A DNA stretch of 64,000 nt. It comes from Nannobrachium achirus. Its lineage: Eukaryota > Chordata > Actinopteri > Myctophiformes > Myctophidae. Made by a program: the position numbers and the translations under genes. Numbering within the stretch: the stretch's first letter is position 1; every line of letters starts with the position of its first letter. The notes under the pieces were generated by a model. The model worked only from the letters and a program-made list of their open reading frames with translations. It was not told where the DNA came from and did no database searches. Below are positions 55,489 through 64,000 of the stretch, in pieces. The stretch lies in the NCBI GenBank assembly GCA_963921795.1, contig OY997652.1, positions 62,972,109 to 63,036,108 on the forward strand, given 5' to 3'.

Positions 55489-58400
55489 TTGCTACGGTGT
55501 GCGCCGTGCGCTCGGCCTCCTTGCTGGCGTTACGGGACAGACCGGTGCTCTCCAGCACGGGCCCCAGCATCTTCTCCATCTGCTTGACCTTCCTCCGGAC
55601 GTCGGCCAGCACCTTCTCCTCCAGCGGCCTCTCCTTCTTCAGGGCAGCCTTGGTCTGAGCCTCCCGGCGAGGCCACTCCCTCTGCATGTCTGCACCAGTG
55701 GTGGAAAAAAAGTACTTGTATTCTTTGCTTAAAGGTGTCATGTCACGCCGCGATATTTTACGTTATGATGCAGTAGGTCATGTGGTCTCTCTGTAAACGC
55801 TCTGAAACAGTCAGAGAGTAGCCTCCACTTAAATTGTATTTTAATTGTAATTCTGCGCATATAAAAAATATGTACCCAATCCAGTGGCGTCAGTTCGGAA
55901 AGAGCTAAGGTATGGCAACATGACTGGTGTCTTGCACGCACGCCTTTGCGTGCGTGCAAGACACCGGTCATGTTGCCATACCTTAGCAACAGGCATAATA
56001 CATTTATTTTAAGAAATGTATCATGCCTGTTGCTGGATATTTCAGCCTGGAACGGTTGTTCAAGTGCAGCTAAACTTTCTGCGCATATAAAACTATATGT
56101 ACCCAATCGAACATGGTAGTTACATCGATACCGTTCACGTGAACTAGTTTGTTGAAGCTTATTCATTATAATGATCAAAATCGCTATGAGAGCAGCTGCA
56201 CTGCACTGCGCCGCATTGGTCATGGTCACTTTTATATGCACAGATTTAGTAATGAAAGACATTTTCACGTAAGGTGACTTCCTGGTTTTCAAGGGGAGAC
56301 GGACCTGATTTAGCTTTTTTTTTTTTTTTTTTTTCGTGCCATAACAGCTTTAAGTAAAAGTATCAATACTGCAATGTAGAAATACCCTGTTAGGGTGCAC
56401 TGCACACACACACCAAAATATATAAGAGTGGAATCCACATTCCGCCAATGCGTTTCAATGGGAAGGTGGTGGTTTCATGTCTGTGGAGGATATCTGCACG
56501 CCGCGCCGACCTTGTGTTTATGCTGGAGCAGATACATTCGGCACAGGCTTTGGGACAGAATGCGCTCTGTGCGTTCTTAGTCAGCCGCGCACAAAAAGAG
56601 TTTATCCGCTGGCGGACATATTTTGGTGTGGGCGCACCCTTACAAGAAGTAAAAGTCTGGAATTCAAAATGTACCAGAGTAAAAGTACAAAAGTATTGGT
56701 ATCAAAATGTAAATGTAGAAAGTACTCATTGTGCAGAATGTCCCATTTCAAGTTTTCAAATCTTTTGAAAATAGCAGATCTACAAGCTCACAATGTGTCA
56801 CGTCGCATTGTGTAAAATCTGCCATATACGACGCAATCAATTCCATTTAATTTTTTTATCCACAAATGGCAGATTTCTCAAAAAATCCGCTCCATTCCCA
56901 TTGAAATGCATTGGCGGAATAGCTCAAAATTTTAGGGTTCATATTTTTAGACGCAATAAGCCCATTCCCAAGATGCACTGCAATCTTTCATGGGCAGATG
57001 TGACTTATGGGTGCTGGTGTAAATAGTAACAAAGAAATTGCCGGCTTATTGTGTCTAAAAAGACATATTTAGCCACTTGTACGCATGCCCCCACCCACTG
57101 AAATCAAAATACTAAAATCGCTAAAACAATAGAAAGCTGTAAATGAAAACATTTTAATACTCATCTTCTCTTTTCTCTAATTACAATCTAAAATATGAAC
57201 CCTTGTTGTTAAAAAACAAAGTTGTCCTTTAAAACCACTAAAACGATAGAGAGAAGTAAATAAAAACATTTCAACACTCATCTTCTCTTTTCTCTAATGA
57301 CTAAGAATGAACCCTTGTTGTAAAAAAACAAAGTTGTCCTTTAACACATCGGATGCCCACGTGGTGTCTACAAGTCAATTTCTTTGATGTCGCTGGAGGC
57401 CCACGACGCGTTTGACGCGTTGTACAGTAAACTATACTGTACTGTAGCTACTGCACTTGGCTACCGCGGTGATGAAACAAACTCCATTTCCCAACATGCA
57501 GCGCGCAATTACGTCATCCGGACGTGCTGTGTGTCTCGTTGACTTCCTGTTTAGCGGCTGCACAAAAATGCTGTTTTCTCCGGATTCTCTTCCTTTTTTT
57601 CATTTTTTTCTCAAAACGGCAGCCTCTTCTACATGCCATAACACAAACACTGTGGCTTAGAAATGATAAAAAACGGTCCTGACTGAAAGAAAAGATTTTC
57701 GCGAAATAAACAGGACATACTCGGATTACATTTACTCGGATTACTTTTTTCGCCAGTACTCTCGCCGGTAGGTAAAATGACGCGTTGCCATGGGCACCAG
57801 CAAATTAAGACGTCAAAACCACGTGGGCGTCCGATGTCTTAACTCATTTTGTGCCCGCGATTTTCGGTCGCAATGATGTCCAGAGTGCCTCACGCAGGCT
57901 CCATCCGCTTGCACTCTCTTATTTTGAAAGCCAGAAGTGCCACAGCGTGATCACTTCCGGTCTGACGTCATCGGGTCGTGCGCCGGAACCGATCATTGTT
58001 TACGTGGTGCCATGCTGGATTGCAATGGAGCGTTTATACATGTGTTATATAAGCGAGCATCTGCCTCCATCTTCGCTTCTAAAGTGTTGTTTTGAGATAA
58101 TGGACATTAAAGATGAGATCGGCCGTCCACCTCAATGTTATGGGATGACTATTGTGTGCTCGTGGAGCCGTGATGATGACAAATCAGCGCGGATTTTCGT
58201 CTCCGGACATCCGGCCATTCTACTCGGTAATGTACTCAATGTTACAGTAATTTATTACTTTTTGCGCGACATCACGCATTCGGCACTGTAAGTACTCTAG
58301 TACTTATTGCGTGACATCACGCAAACGGCACTAGATGAGTTAAGTAAATGTGCTCAGATAGTTTCCACCACTGGCTCTCACCTGTCAGCTCCCGGTGCAG

Positions 58401-59618
58401 TCTGATGGTTTCCGACTCGGCCTCTTTAGCCGCCACCACGGATGACAGGGCCACGACCTTTGCCCCCTGAGCGTGAGCTTTCAGCTTCAGGGACACAGAA
58501 ACAGGATTATTATGACACACAAGCTCCGGGTCAACAGCAAGCACAATAGTATGTGTGCGTCAGCAGCGGCGGGAAGAAGTGAATGCATCAATACTGCAAT
58601 GTAGAAATACTCCGTTACAAAGTACAGGTCCCGTATTAAAAATGCACTTGAGTAAAAGTACAAACTTAATGGTGTAAAATGTACTTAACACTTCCGCTGC
58701 CTTTGACAGTCCTCACCGTCATTTAAAGGGTTAATATCATGGTGTCGTTGACAGCGCTCACCGTCAATCTTACTGTAAATACAGTAAATATATCATGACT
58801 TACTATACGGATCCGTGGTCCACTGTGCATTGGTAAATCCTGTGACTTGTTTATAACGCACGTTGGGCGTGCACGCGAAGTGAAGCTCCTCCATAGTAAA
58901 TCCATTGAGAGGCCCATAAAGAGACTTCATTTACTCAAAAAAGGACATCTTGATCCCAAGGCTGGCATGCTTACAGTACAAACTGCACTCGGCGGGGCAC
59001 GGTCATGACACTTTTCTGGGCCCACACTGTCATGTGACTAGATGATGTGAACGTTGACGTCAAGTGATAATCCATCTGCGCAAAAACAACCCCTCCCGGC
59101 CCTTCAAAATAATAGCGGCGGCCTACGGAGGAAACGGCACGGCACCAAGGCATCAAGCATCCCTTCAGAGTAAGAAGCAGTAGAAGTGTTAAAGTACCAA
59201 AGGCAAAAGTACGAATTGTGCAGAATGTCCCTTTTCTCAAGTGCATCACAACACATGTTGAGCTTGCAGATCTGCTATTTTCAAATGGCCAAAATGTTTT
59301 GTAACTAGAGCTTTCGAATAATTATAGTGGAGTAAAAAGTACAACATTTGCCTCTGAGATGTAGTGGAGCAGAAGTAAAAGTATACTGACAACTGGAAAT
59401 ACTCCAGTAAAGTATAAGTACTGCGTGCCTGCGTGCCTGCGTGCGTGCGTGCCTGCGTCAATCACCTTGTGGATGTCATCGTCCATCTCCAGGTTCTTGC
59501 TGGCAGCCTGGATGAGAGGCTCCATCTCCTCTTGGATCTTCCTGACCAGCTCCTCCTTGGCCTGGACGTGCTGGGCCAGCTCGTCGCTCCTCCTGAGCAG
59601 AGCGTCACCAGCGTGCTG
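46083..59618 (-). CDS. Laminin gamma chain, last six coding exons (probably gamma-3)
   Basis: Minus-strand exons 59618-59466, 58484-58382, 55689-55487, 55061-54921, 47478-47379 and 46339-46083 join with agreeing phases (0,1,0,0,1) into about 285 open codons. The protein is alpha-helical and rich in Glu, Lys, Ala and Leu with heptad spacing: the coiled-coil domain II/I by which laminin alpha, beta and gamma chains trimerise. The end, LRDITLNLPQSCPRAATGG, has the short post-coil tail with one Cys that gamma chains use for the disulphide to beta. The short tail after the Cys suggests gamma-3 rather than gamma-1, but this is not certain. Laminins are secreted basement-membrane proteins; the 5' part lies outside the window. 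No damage seen. Coding GC is far higher than the surrounding repeats. Confidence 0.8.
46455..46515. repeat. Perfect 61-nt palindrome in the last laminin intron
   Basis: Arms of 30 bp, ACGGTATTTTGCTCCCC then GTATCCCTATAGT, around a single central G (46485), without a mismatch. It starts about 115 bp upstream of the last exon's acceptor in transcript direction. No target duplication or terminal motif of a known transposon family is visible at its ends. Confidence 0.95.
46516..47378. other. Laminin intron, transposon debris
   Basis: Contains cctgaatccgccaatgcatttcaatgagaatggag (about 47132-47165), a dispersed word that also occurs at about 56445 and 56885 (inverse). A hAT right end, gagtttgagaactactg (47318-47334), is also present. 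Nothing coding supported. Confidence 0.45.
47379..47478 (-). CDS. Laminin gamma exon (second from the end)
   Basis: 100 bp, phase 0 in and 1 out (acceptor cctccag, donor ATAG|gtgggt). Encodes PEVSLTSVKEDMEAAKLR, LEAYSNTLTELINKI. The intron upstream of it (47479-54920, 7.4 kb) holds the GGTA arrays and the LINE. Confidence 0.75.
47550..48177. repeat. GGTA-type array 1 with cagtatgtggttg spacers
   Basis: Starts as (GTAT)n, then (GTAG)n broken at irregular intervals by tacagtatgtggttg or tacagtatgtagaag/-tagtag. It abuts the 3' end of the LINE fragment. On the minus strand it is open and reads LPTYLPTY, which lengthens the LINE frame artificially. Confidence 0.95.
48177..49769 (-). pseudogene. 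LINE fragment: endonuclease tail and reverse transcriptase
   Basis: Minus strand. The upstream part holds the end of an apurinic-type endonuclease (VGPTHKLGHTLDLVIS, LSDHFLLCF). After a one-base shift near 49290 comes a reverse transcriptase: NYRPISNLPFLGKVLEK, GFRKGHSTETALVKV, LLLLDLTAAFDTIDYS, SGIPQGSILGPLLFSLYI and CYADDTQLYLS. That gives the palm motifs including FxxD and the YADD box. Clade within the L2/Jockey-like non-LTR group; I cannot be more exact. It breaks off just after YADD at the GGTA array, so the thumb and 3' UTR are missing. Not functional. Confidence 0.85.
49770..50640. repeat. GGTA-type array 2
   Basis: (GTAG)n with recurring tacagtatgtggttg spacers at about 20-80 bp intervals, and gatag or gtatg variants in its right third. 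Flanked left by the 5' end of LINE copy 1 and right by LINE copy 2. Confidence 0.95.
50641..51284 (-). pseudogene. Second copy of the LINE 5' fragment
   Basis: The same endonuclease tail and RT start as at 49126-49769, with the same one-base shift. It was made by the 1,515-bp duplication and not by a new insertion, since it has no own end or target duplication. Confidence 0.85.
51285..52207. repeat. GGTA-type array 3
   Basis: The counterpart of array 2 in the duplicated block, extended by about 50 bp to 52207, where it ends against atcagacttcgcgc. Confidence 0.95.
52208..53110. other. Laminin intron: possible transposon remnant and (GA)n
   Basis: Left edge cttcgcgctaggattttaaac...taccggacat and right edge atgtccgggaggattttaa...cagtctaacg share inverted words (ccggacat/atgtccgg, ttttaa). 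This suggests a DNA element of about 0.9 kb with poor ends. A (GA)n tract occupies about 52855-52968. Confidence 0.4.
53117..53270. repeat. (GTAT)n microsatellite
   Basis: ATGT/GTAT tetranucleotide tract with ggtatgtatggtatg and gcatgcatg interruptions. It served as the landing site of the hAT that follows; the tract continues after it at 54709-54745. Confidence 0.95.
53271..54708. mobile_element. hAT element, 1.44 kb, TAGGGTTTAAT ends, TSD gtatgtat
   Basis: TAGGGTTTAATGCC at left, ATTAAACCCTA at right; gtatgtat on both sides (53263-53270, 54709-54716), though the microsatellite context makes that match less telling. Subterminal gccgggatcccgggatccggg and inverse words bind the ends together. 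The conserved hairpin is at 53528-53603. No transposase seen. Confidence 0.8.
54746..54920. other. Laminin intron, short unique stretch
   Basis: About 175 bp between the microsatellite and the exon's donor; ordinary intron sequence without a recognised element. Confidence 0.5.
54921..55061 (-). CDS. Laminin gamma exon (third from the end)
   Basis: 141 bp, 47 codons, phase 0 at both ends (acceptor gtccag, donor GAG|gtacac). Encodes ESKATLTQAKLTRTASGQ, LRSQVEGTLQQLAEQGKQ, then TARAHAHTASE, coiled coil. Confidence 0.8.
55150..55486. repeat. (CA)n microsatellites in a laminin intron
   Basis: CA-rich tracts at about 55150-55235, 55262-55325 and 55440-55486. The last abuts the exon at 55487, so on the minus strand it supplies the GT splice donor. 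Confidence 0.95.
55487..55689 (-). CDS. Laminin gamma exon (fourth from the end), donor inside (GT)n
   Basis: 203 bp, phase 1 in and 0 out, acceptor ggtgcag. Encodes DMQREWPRREAQTKAALK, KERPLEEKVLADVRRKV, KQMEKMLGPVLESTGLSR, then NASKEAERTAHTVAK. NAS is a potential N-glycosylation site. The donor AAAG|gtgtgtgt is the first unit of a (GT)n microsatellite. Confidence 0.8.
55733..56349. mobile_element. TTAA-target element with an 82-bp hairpin
   Basis: TTAA at 55729-55732 and 56350-56353; ends AGGTGTCATGTCACG and AGCTGTTATGGCACG. Removing it restores ttctttgcttaagtaaaagtatc of the host MITE. Contains the hairpin 55905-55986 (37-bp arms, one mismatch: ctaaggtatggcaacatg and gtgtcttgcacgcacgc). 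Confidence 0.8.
57345..57838. mobile_element. TTAA-target element, 494 bp
   Basis: Ends CACATCGGATGCCCACGTGGT-type and inverse (two mismatches over 21 bp), flanked by TTAA at 57341-57344 and 57839-57842. The interior is GC-richer, with no transposase. Confidence 0.8.
57843..58339. mobile_element. TTAA-target element sharing its left TTAA with its neighbour
   Basis: Left end CTCATTTTGTGCCCGCG and right end ggcactagatgag (inverse CTCATCTAGTGCCG), flanked by TTAA at 57839-57842 and 58340-58343. It abuts 57345-57838 through a single shared TTAA. Internal 58260-58325 has a direct repeat, (t/g)cg(c/t)gacatcacgc. Confidence 0.75.
58382..58484 (-). CDS. Laminin gamma exon (fifth from the end)
   Basis: 103 bp, phase 0 in and 1 out, donor ACAG|gtgaga. 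Encodes LKAHAQGAKVVALSSVV, AAKEAESETIRLHRELT. A hAT-type terminus begins only 8 bp after the exon end (58373). Confidence 0.75.
58580..59465. mobile_element. Fragments of the agtaaaagtatc MITE family in a laminin intron
   Basis: Words catcaatactgcaatgtagaa (58588), gagtaaaagtacaaact (58650), a half copy of the conserved hairpin (gagcttgcagatctgctatttt, 59261-59282), and ccagtaaagtataagtac (59403) show a nested copy of the same family as 55696-58373. Limits unclear. Confidence 0.55.
59466..59618 (-). CDS. Laminin gamma exon (sixth from the end)
   Basis: 153 bp, phase 0 at both ends, acceptor tactgcag, donor AAG|gtgatt. Encodes QHAGDALLRRSDELAQHV, QAKEELVRKIQEEMEPLI, then KNLEMDDDIHK, a coiled-coil segment. 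The donor is followed within 10 bp by tgcgtgcc repeats. Confidence 0.8.
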
Positions 59619-59680
59619 CTGCAGTACAAGAGACAAGGCTTATGACTCGGGGGTCATCAATGTGTCTGTATACCGTAGAC

Positions 59681-60254
59681 CAGTGGTTCTCGACCTGTTT
59701 TGTCCCAGGGCACCCCATAAATATTGTTTTAATCCGAGGCACCCCTACATTATAATTTTCACTCCCAGCACCTTATATATTTATAGCATATCGTCCTTGT
59801 CGGGTGGAAACCTTGTATGTCCAAAACTGTTCATTTTTTGTATTTATCATCTATAAAATGTACTAAACTAGTGAAAGCAGCAGATCTACAAGCACACAAC
59901 GCCTCGCGATGCGAGGCGCTGTGTGCTTGTAGATCGGCTGTTTTCACTAGTTTTGTGCCACAGTCTTGTATGATGAAGCAGGGCTTTGCTTTACCAAAAG
60001 ACGTACACCTTTGAAACTTGGAGATACAAGGTTTCTGCCCGACAGTGACGATATTTTAGTGATTATGTTGCGAGGAAAACGTTGAGATAATAGTCATTTT
60101 GGTTAGAACTGACTGTACTTCAAGTTAAAAAAAAAAAAAAAAAAAAAATCAAGTGTCCAAATAAATCCCAAATATTATCAAATTATCTCGCGGCACCCCT
60201 GGACTGCTGTCACGGCACCCCAGGGTGCCCCGTCACCCACTTTGAAAACACCTG
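59681..60254. mobile_element. hAT non-autonomous element, 574 bp
   Basis: Left end CAGTGGTTCTCGACC, right end TTTGAAAACACCTG. Flanks ccgtagac (59673-59680) and ccatagac (60255-60262) differ at one base. Carries the outer module (59799-60056) with the hairpin (59867-59951, about 41-bp arms). Lies in the laminin intron or 5' of the exons seen. Confidence 0.8.
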
Positions 60255-60262
60255 CCATAGAC

Positions 60263-61551
60263 CAGTGGTTCTCAACCTTTTCAGGCCGCGACCCCAAAAA
60301 TAATCATATTTCAACTGGGAACCCCCCCACCCAAGTTTCAAGTTTATTTCGCCATTTACGTTAAAATTGTCAATAAATTCATTGGAATTCCTGTTCACAA
60401 GCCAATACACAATACACAATAGGGCATTAACGAAAAAGTCGACAAGTCGACTGAGTCGACTTCATTACACAAGTCGACTCCCACCAGAGAAAGTCGAAAA
60501 TCGAAGTTGAAAAAATATATATATATATATTGTGAAAATAGCACATATACATGCTCACAACGCCTGAGCATGTAGATCGGCTATTTTCACAATTTATGCC
60601 TCTATATATTTGACAATTTGGACAATGTTTAATTTGCCATTTTAGAGGTATTAAAAAGTCCTTAAATTGTCACTTTAGAAATGTGCAGACACCCTCTATA
60701 CACTTAAACTTTATGTTGGTTTTTTGTTTACAGTTGAGTGAGAAAACAATGTTTCACATTAAGTTAATCATCTGGGGACCGCCCAAAATAATTGGGGGGT
60801 CGTGTGTGATGTGATGACGTCATCAAATGATAAAGTCGACTTCAACTCAACTTTTTACTGAGTCGAGTCGACTTGCAAAAATCACAAGTCGTTAATGCCC
60901 TAATACACAACAGTACATAATAAGACAAGGGTACAATCATATCGGCTCAGTGCATCAGTTGTAAAATGAAAAAGTATAAAAAAGTATGCAGCAAATGTAA
61001 CATTACTGAGATAGAGTGCATTAGTGCTACTAAAATCGTACCGCTTCTGGAAAGAAGCTGTTTACTGGCCTATTGTGGGAACCTTATGCTTGGTCTTCCT
61101 GTCAGGGCAGCGCTCCCAGCGGTAGCGTCTGCCTGAAGGTGGCAGGTTTACAAGACCGTTGCCGGGGTGGCTGGGGTCCCTGATTATTTCCAGGGCCCTG
61201 TCAACGCACCTTTTATTATAGATGTCCTGCACAAGCACTACGATCTATTCCATTGTGAAAATAGCCCATCTACAAGGCGTTGTGAGCATGTAGATGTGCT
61301 ATTTTCCCAATTTCTGCTTCTAATATTTGACAATTTCACCAATGTTTGACCAGAGGTACTGAAAAGGTCTTTAAAGTCCTTAAGTTGTCACTTAAGAAAT
61401 GTGCGGATGCCCTGTATACACTTATACTGTATGTTGGCCTGTTTACTGTTGTTAACAACACTGTTAACATTTAGCTAATCATCTGGGGACCCCCCTCAAA
61501 ATAATGTGGGGACCCCTCTGGGGGTCCCGGCCCACAGGTTGAGAACCACTG
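60263..61551. mobile_element. hAT element, 1.29 kb, TSD ccatagac
   Basis: Termini CAGTGGTTCTCAACC and inverse. ccatagac occurs at 60255-60262 and 61552-61559, the first copy shared with the right flank of the preceding element. Its own hairpin is at 61252-61311. It contains another hAT (60420-60902). The part around 61060-61240 (ctgcctgaaggtggcagg, ccctgattatttccagg) is like a widespread fish repeat, so it is a composite. Confidence 0.85.
60420..60902. mobile_element. hAT element, 483 bp, TSD atacacaa, nested
   Basis: Termini TAGGGCATTAACGA and inverse; atacacaa at 60412-60419 and 60903-60910. Subterminal gtcgac repeats on both sides. One hairpin at 60530-60592, followed by a hAT right-arm-like stretch (gttaatcatctggggacc). 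The third level of nesting here. Confidence 0.9.
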
Positions 61552-61559
61552 CCATAGAC

Positions 61560-62982
61560 CGTAAAAAATATGGACAGTGGAAACCGTCACGTGACCCATT
61601 GGTTTGTATCAGAGTGAAAATTACGCTTTGTTTTGCCCTTGTATGGGTGCCACCATCATTCTTGTAAATGGTACCAGAGGAATGCTATTGGCTGCCATCG
61701 GTCACGTGCAACCGCAGGGATACTTGGCTGGGTAAATGTGTTGAGCCTGCCGAAAATAAAGCAGACGAAGAAGAAGGAGGGTAGGACCTATTTTCTACAG
61801 TCTATATGAGCATGCTCAACACAGATCATCAATTATTGACAATATGTCAATTCTAGTTGTCATTCATGGCTATCTCTTTATGTGTTCCTCACAATATTAT
61901 GGTTCGCTCATTTTCTAGCTCTGTGGCAAAAAATAAATAAATAAATGTCCACCACAAGCCAACATGGCAATGACCCCTGCAGAGCTCCGGAAACCTTTTC
62001 ATGGAAAGCACCCCAAACTGATATGTATTTGCCCGCAGACCCCCATCGGACATTATTTTCTGCAAAGGCACCTCCAGAAGAGAAGATGTATGGTAAGATT
62101 AATTCAAAAATATTAATTTCAACACTTACTTTTCAAGAACTTTGTACATCTCGCTATTTTTGAATAGCCAAGAAAATACTGATATAGTGGTTTAAATTAC
62201 AGCAATGCAATATTGACTAATTTAGCCGAGGACCCCTCGGAACACACCCAAGGACCCCTGTGGGTCCAAGGACACTACTTTGAGAACCACCGATCTATTT
62301 GACAGCCAATCACAGTTACTGTAAATAGGTATGCTTAGAAACTCCAACGTTGAAAGCTAACCCTGTTTCTCTTGGTAAAACCAAATGGTTTATTGTTAGA
62401 AGAGTTAAAGCTCTCGATTCTGACCGTAAGCATGGTTACAGAAAGAGGCCATTCATCATCTTCAACGATAATGTTCCTGTTCCAAATGTTGAAATTTGAT
62501 TTATTTATTTTTCCTGATTACTAAAGAGATGGAGAGATGTTACTGAACACTTACTATGGAAATATACATGTATTTAACGGTTATTTTAACCAACCTTTTG
62601 AATTTAACTCACAAAGTGTGTGTGTTTTTTTAACAGTAAATTAGCACAATGTAGGCTACTGAGAAGGAACATTACAGACATTAAATCTAATTTGGACCTA
62701 AATACACAAACACACATTATATAATCAGCTTTGCAAAGCCTTTTCAGAAATGGATGTGCTGAGGCAGATTTCATAAAACACCATAACATCAGCATCTGTT
62801 GATTTAGCCCAAATCTTAATCGTGTGCGTTTTTAACATAAATACACAACGACAAGACCAATATACTAGATGAAAGGGGGAAAAAAATAAGCGTTTTGGAT
62901 ATAGCGTTGCTATCAGGCAGAAACCTTATCTCCATATTTATACTTTTTATTCCCCCGAGCACACTGTCTAAAATCAGTCTAA
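61560..62982. other. Unassigned sequence with one hAT right end
   Basis: gaggacccctcggaacac...actttgagaaccacc (62227-62290) is the right-hand part of a hAT element with no clear left partner. A short (AAAT)n lies at 61930-61945. No exon supported. Confidence 0.4.
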
Positions 62983-63177
62983 TGCCTCATTCACACTACA
63001 GATATATAGTTGAACGTTTAGCTTGGTAATTCAATGTAATCTCAATGGCAACCAGCTTTAAAGCTTTCAAAGCTTTGTTCTGAGCATCTCCTGCATCTTT
63101 AAAGCTGGTTTCCATTGAGATTACATTGAATTACCAAGCTAAACGTTCAACTATATATCTGTAGTGTGAATGAGGCA
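62983..63177. mobile_element. Foldback MITE, 195 bp
   Basis: Arms TGCCTCATTCACACTACAG...cagctttaaag and inverse, about 80 bp each with a loop of about 35 bp. A single arm of the same family stands at about 13625-13708. Confidence 0.9.
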
Positions 63178-63388
63178 TAACACAGGTATAGATTTGAAAG
63201 TTTTTTAGACGTCTAAACTTAGACTAGACGTTGACTAGACGTCTAATAGATGTCTAGATATAGACAGTCTACGCCAGGGGTCTTCAACAGGGGATCTAAT
63301 CTATACTTGTCTTAGACCAATTTTAGACGTGAATGTTTTTTAGTTTTGTTTTTTCGCGAATGAATGCCCTTCTACACTGCATTAAGAG

Positions 63389-63930
63389 TAGTGAAAATAG
63401 CAGATCTAAAAGCGTTTGCAGATAGGCTATTTTCACTATTTTGAAATGTTTTAAAAATAGAAATGGAGCAGCTCTGGACATACACTTTTTTTTTGCCTGA
63501 CAGCAATTCTGTCAGTTTTCATATTTCCAGAAGTAAAAGTATCAATACTGCAATGTAGAAATAATAACTAAAAGTCAGGAATTCAAAATGTACTTGAGTG
63601 AAAGTATAAAGTATCAGTATAAAGTCACAGTTTTGAACAGAAATTATCACGGCACTGCATCTTGAAGGTTTGAGAAACACTGCAGTATATCGTCACTGTC
63701 GGGCAGAAACCTCGTATCTCCAAGTTTCAAGTTTGTACGTTTTTTCACCAAGTAAAGCCCTGCTTCATCATACAAGGCTGTCGCACAAAATTTGTGAAAA
63801 CAGCCGATCTACAAGCACTGTGTGCTTGTAGATCGGCTGTTTTCACTAGTTTAGTTCATTTTTTAAAACGATAAACACAAAACGAACAGTCTTGGAACAA
63901 GGTCTCCACCCGACAACGACGATATAGTGT
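63389..63930. mobile_element. hAT debris with a hairpin and the outer module
   Basis: A short hairpin at 63389-63438 (agtgaaaatagcagatct), then MITE words (aaaagtatcaatactgcaat, 63536) and a right end gtttgagaaacactgc (63668). The outer module (63684-63926) follows, with the hairpin at 63794-63846. The window ends before any right terminus. Confidence 0.55.
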
Positions 63931-64000
63931 GATGGACTGCACTAAGGTGCCGGCTACATGAAGCTGGATATTTCTGAATCTAGAAATTTTTTGGTGCTGT

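Larger units (their letters stand above)
55696..58373. mobile_element. hAT-type MITE nest that fills a laminin intron
   Basis: CAGTGGTGGAAA at 55696 and its inverse TTTCCACCACTG ending at 58373 are the ends of the stepwise agtaaaagtatc family. They stand 6 bp from the acceptor base of exon 55689 and 8 bp from the end of exon 58382. Nested inside are three TTAA elements (55733-56349, 57345-57838, 57843-58339), a 115-bp tandem duplication (57115-57345) and a half copy of the conserved hairpin (56766-56785). The candidate 8-bp flanks gtctgcac and gctctcac match at only four positions. It is therefore either old or made of two different insertions. Confidence 0.65.

Overview
The window looks like nuclear DNA from a teleost fish. 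It has spliced vertebrate-type genes, long (GT)n and GGTA-type microsatellites, fish-style non-autonomous hAT and TTAA-target DNA transposons, a YADD-box LINE, and a KDZ-class (Zisupton-like) transposase, a class known from fish. Most of the sequence is transposon in transposon. The only intact host gene recognised is the 3' end of a laminin gamma chain on the minus strand. The species cannot be named from the sequence.

Layout. 0-6.2 kb: a 387-bp tandem satellite, an orphan minus-strand exon (1994-2161), a duplicated 0.75-0.9 kb block full of short perfect palindromes and a GAGGTGAGACAGGTAGAGA-type minisatellite, then a possible solo LTR. 6.2-11.1 kb: a decayed, multi-exon minus-strand gene of the DUF6589 transposon-protein family with a PHD-finger insert. 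11.5 kb: a plus-strand RecQ-like helicase start that stops just after its Walker A motif. 15.3-22.8 kb: a plus-strand KDZ transposase gene in at least 11 exons, interrupted by a hAT element and a solo LTR. 22.8-24.4 kb: a giant foldback element with a nested TTAA element. 25.2-26.6 kb: a minus-strand OTU cysteine-protease fragment, split by a TTAA element and carrying an in-frame 24-bp minisatellite. 26.6-46 kb: intergenic MITEs, foldbacks, SINE remnants, microsatellites and hAT ends, with no host gene I can support.

46.1-59.6 kb holds the last six coding exons of the laminin gamma gene. Their phases agree and they end in a conserved-type C-terminal cysteine. The introns hold massive GGTA arrays, a LINE copy caught in a 1,515-bp tandem duplication, a 61-nt near-perfect palindrome and several hAT elements. 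One intron is transposon almost from splice site to splice site. 59.7-64 kb is a stack of nested hAT elements and hairpin modules.

Two patterns stand out. First, the DUF6589/PHD gene, the RecQ start, the KDZ transposase and the OTU protease lie within about 20 kb, with the first two head to head. They may be remains of one large multi-gene mobile element or of several that landed together. Second, a hairpin with the core GTGAAAAYAGC-GATCTACAAGC recurs at least nine times. Six hAT elements with perfect or near-perfect 8-bp target duplications, and with four different kinds of terminus, each hold exactly one copy. Coordinates were read by eye and exon boundaries are inferred from splice motifs and phase, so small errors are possible.
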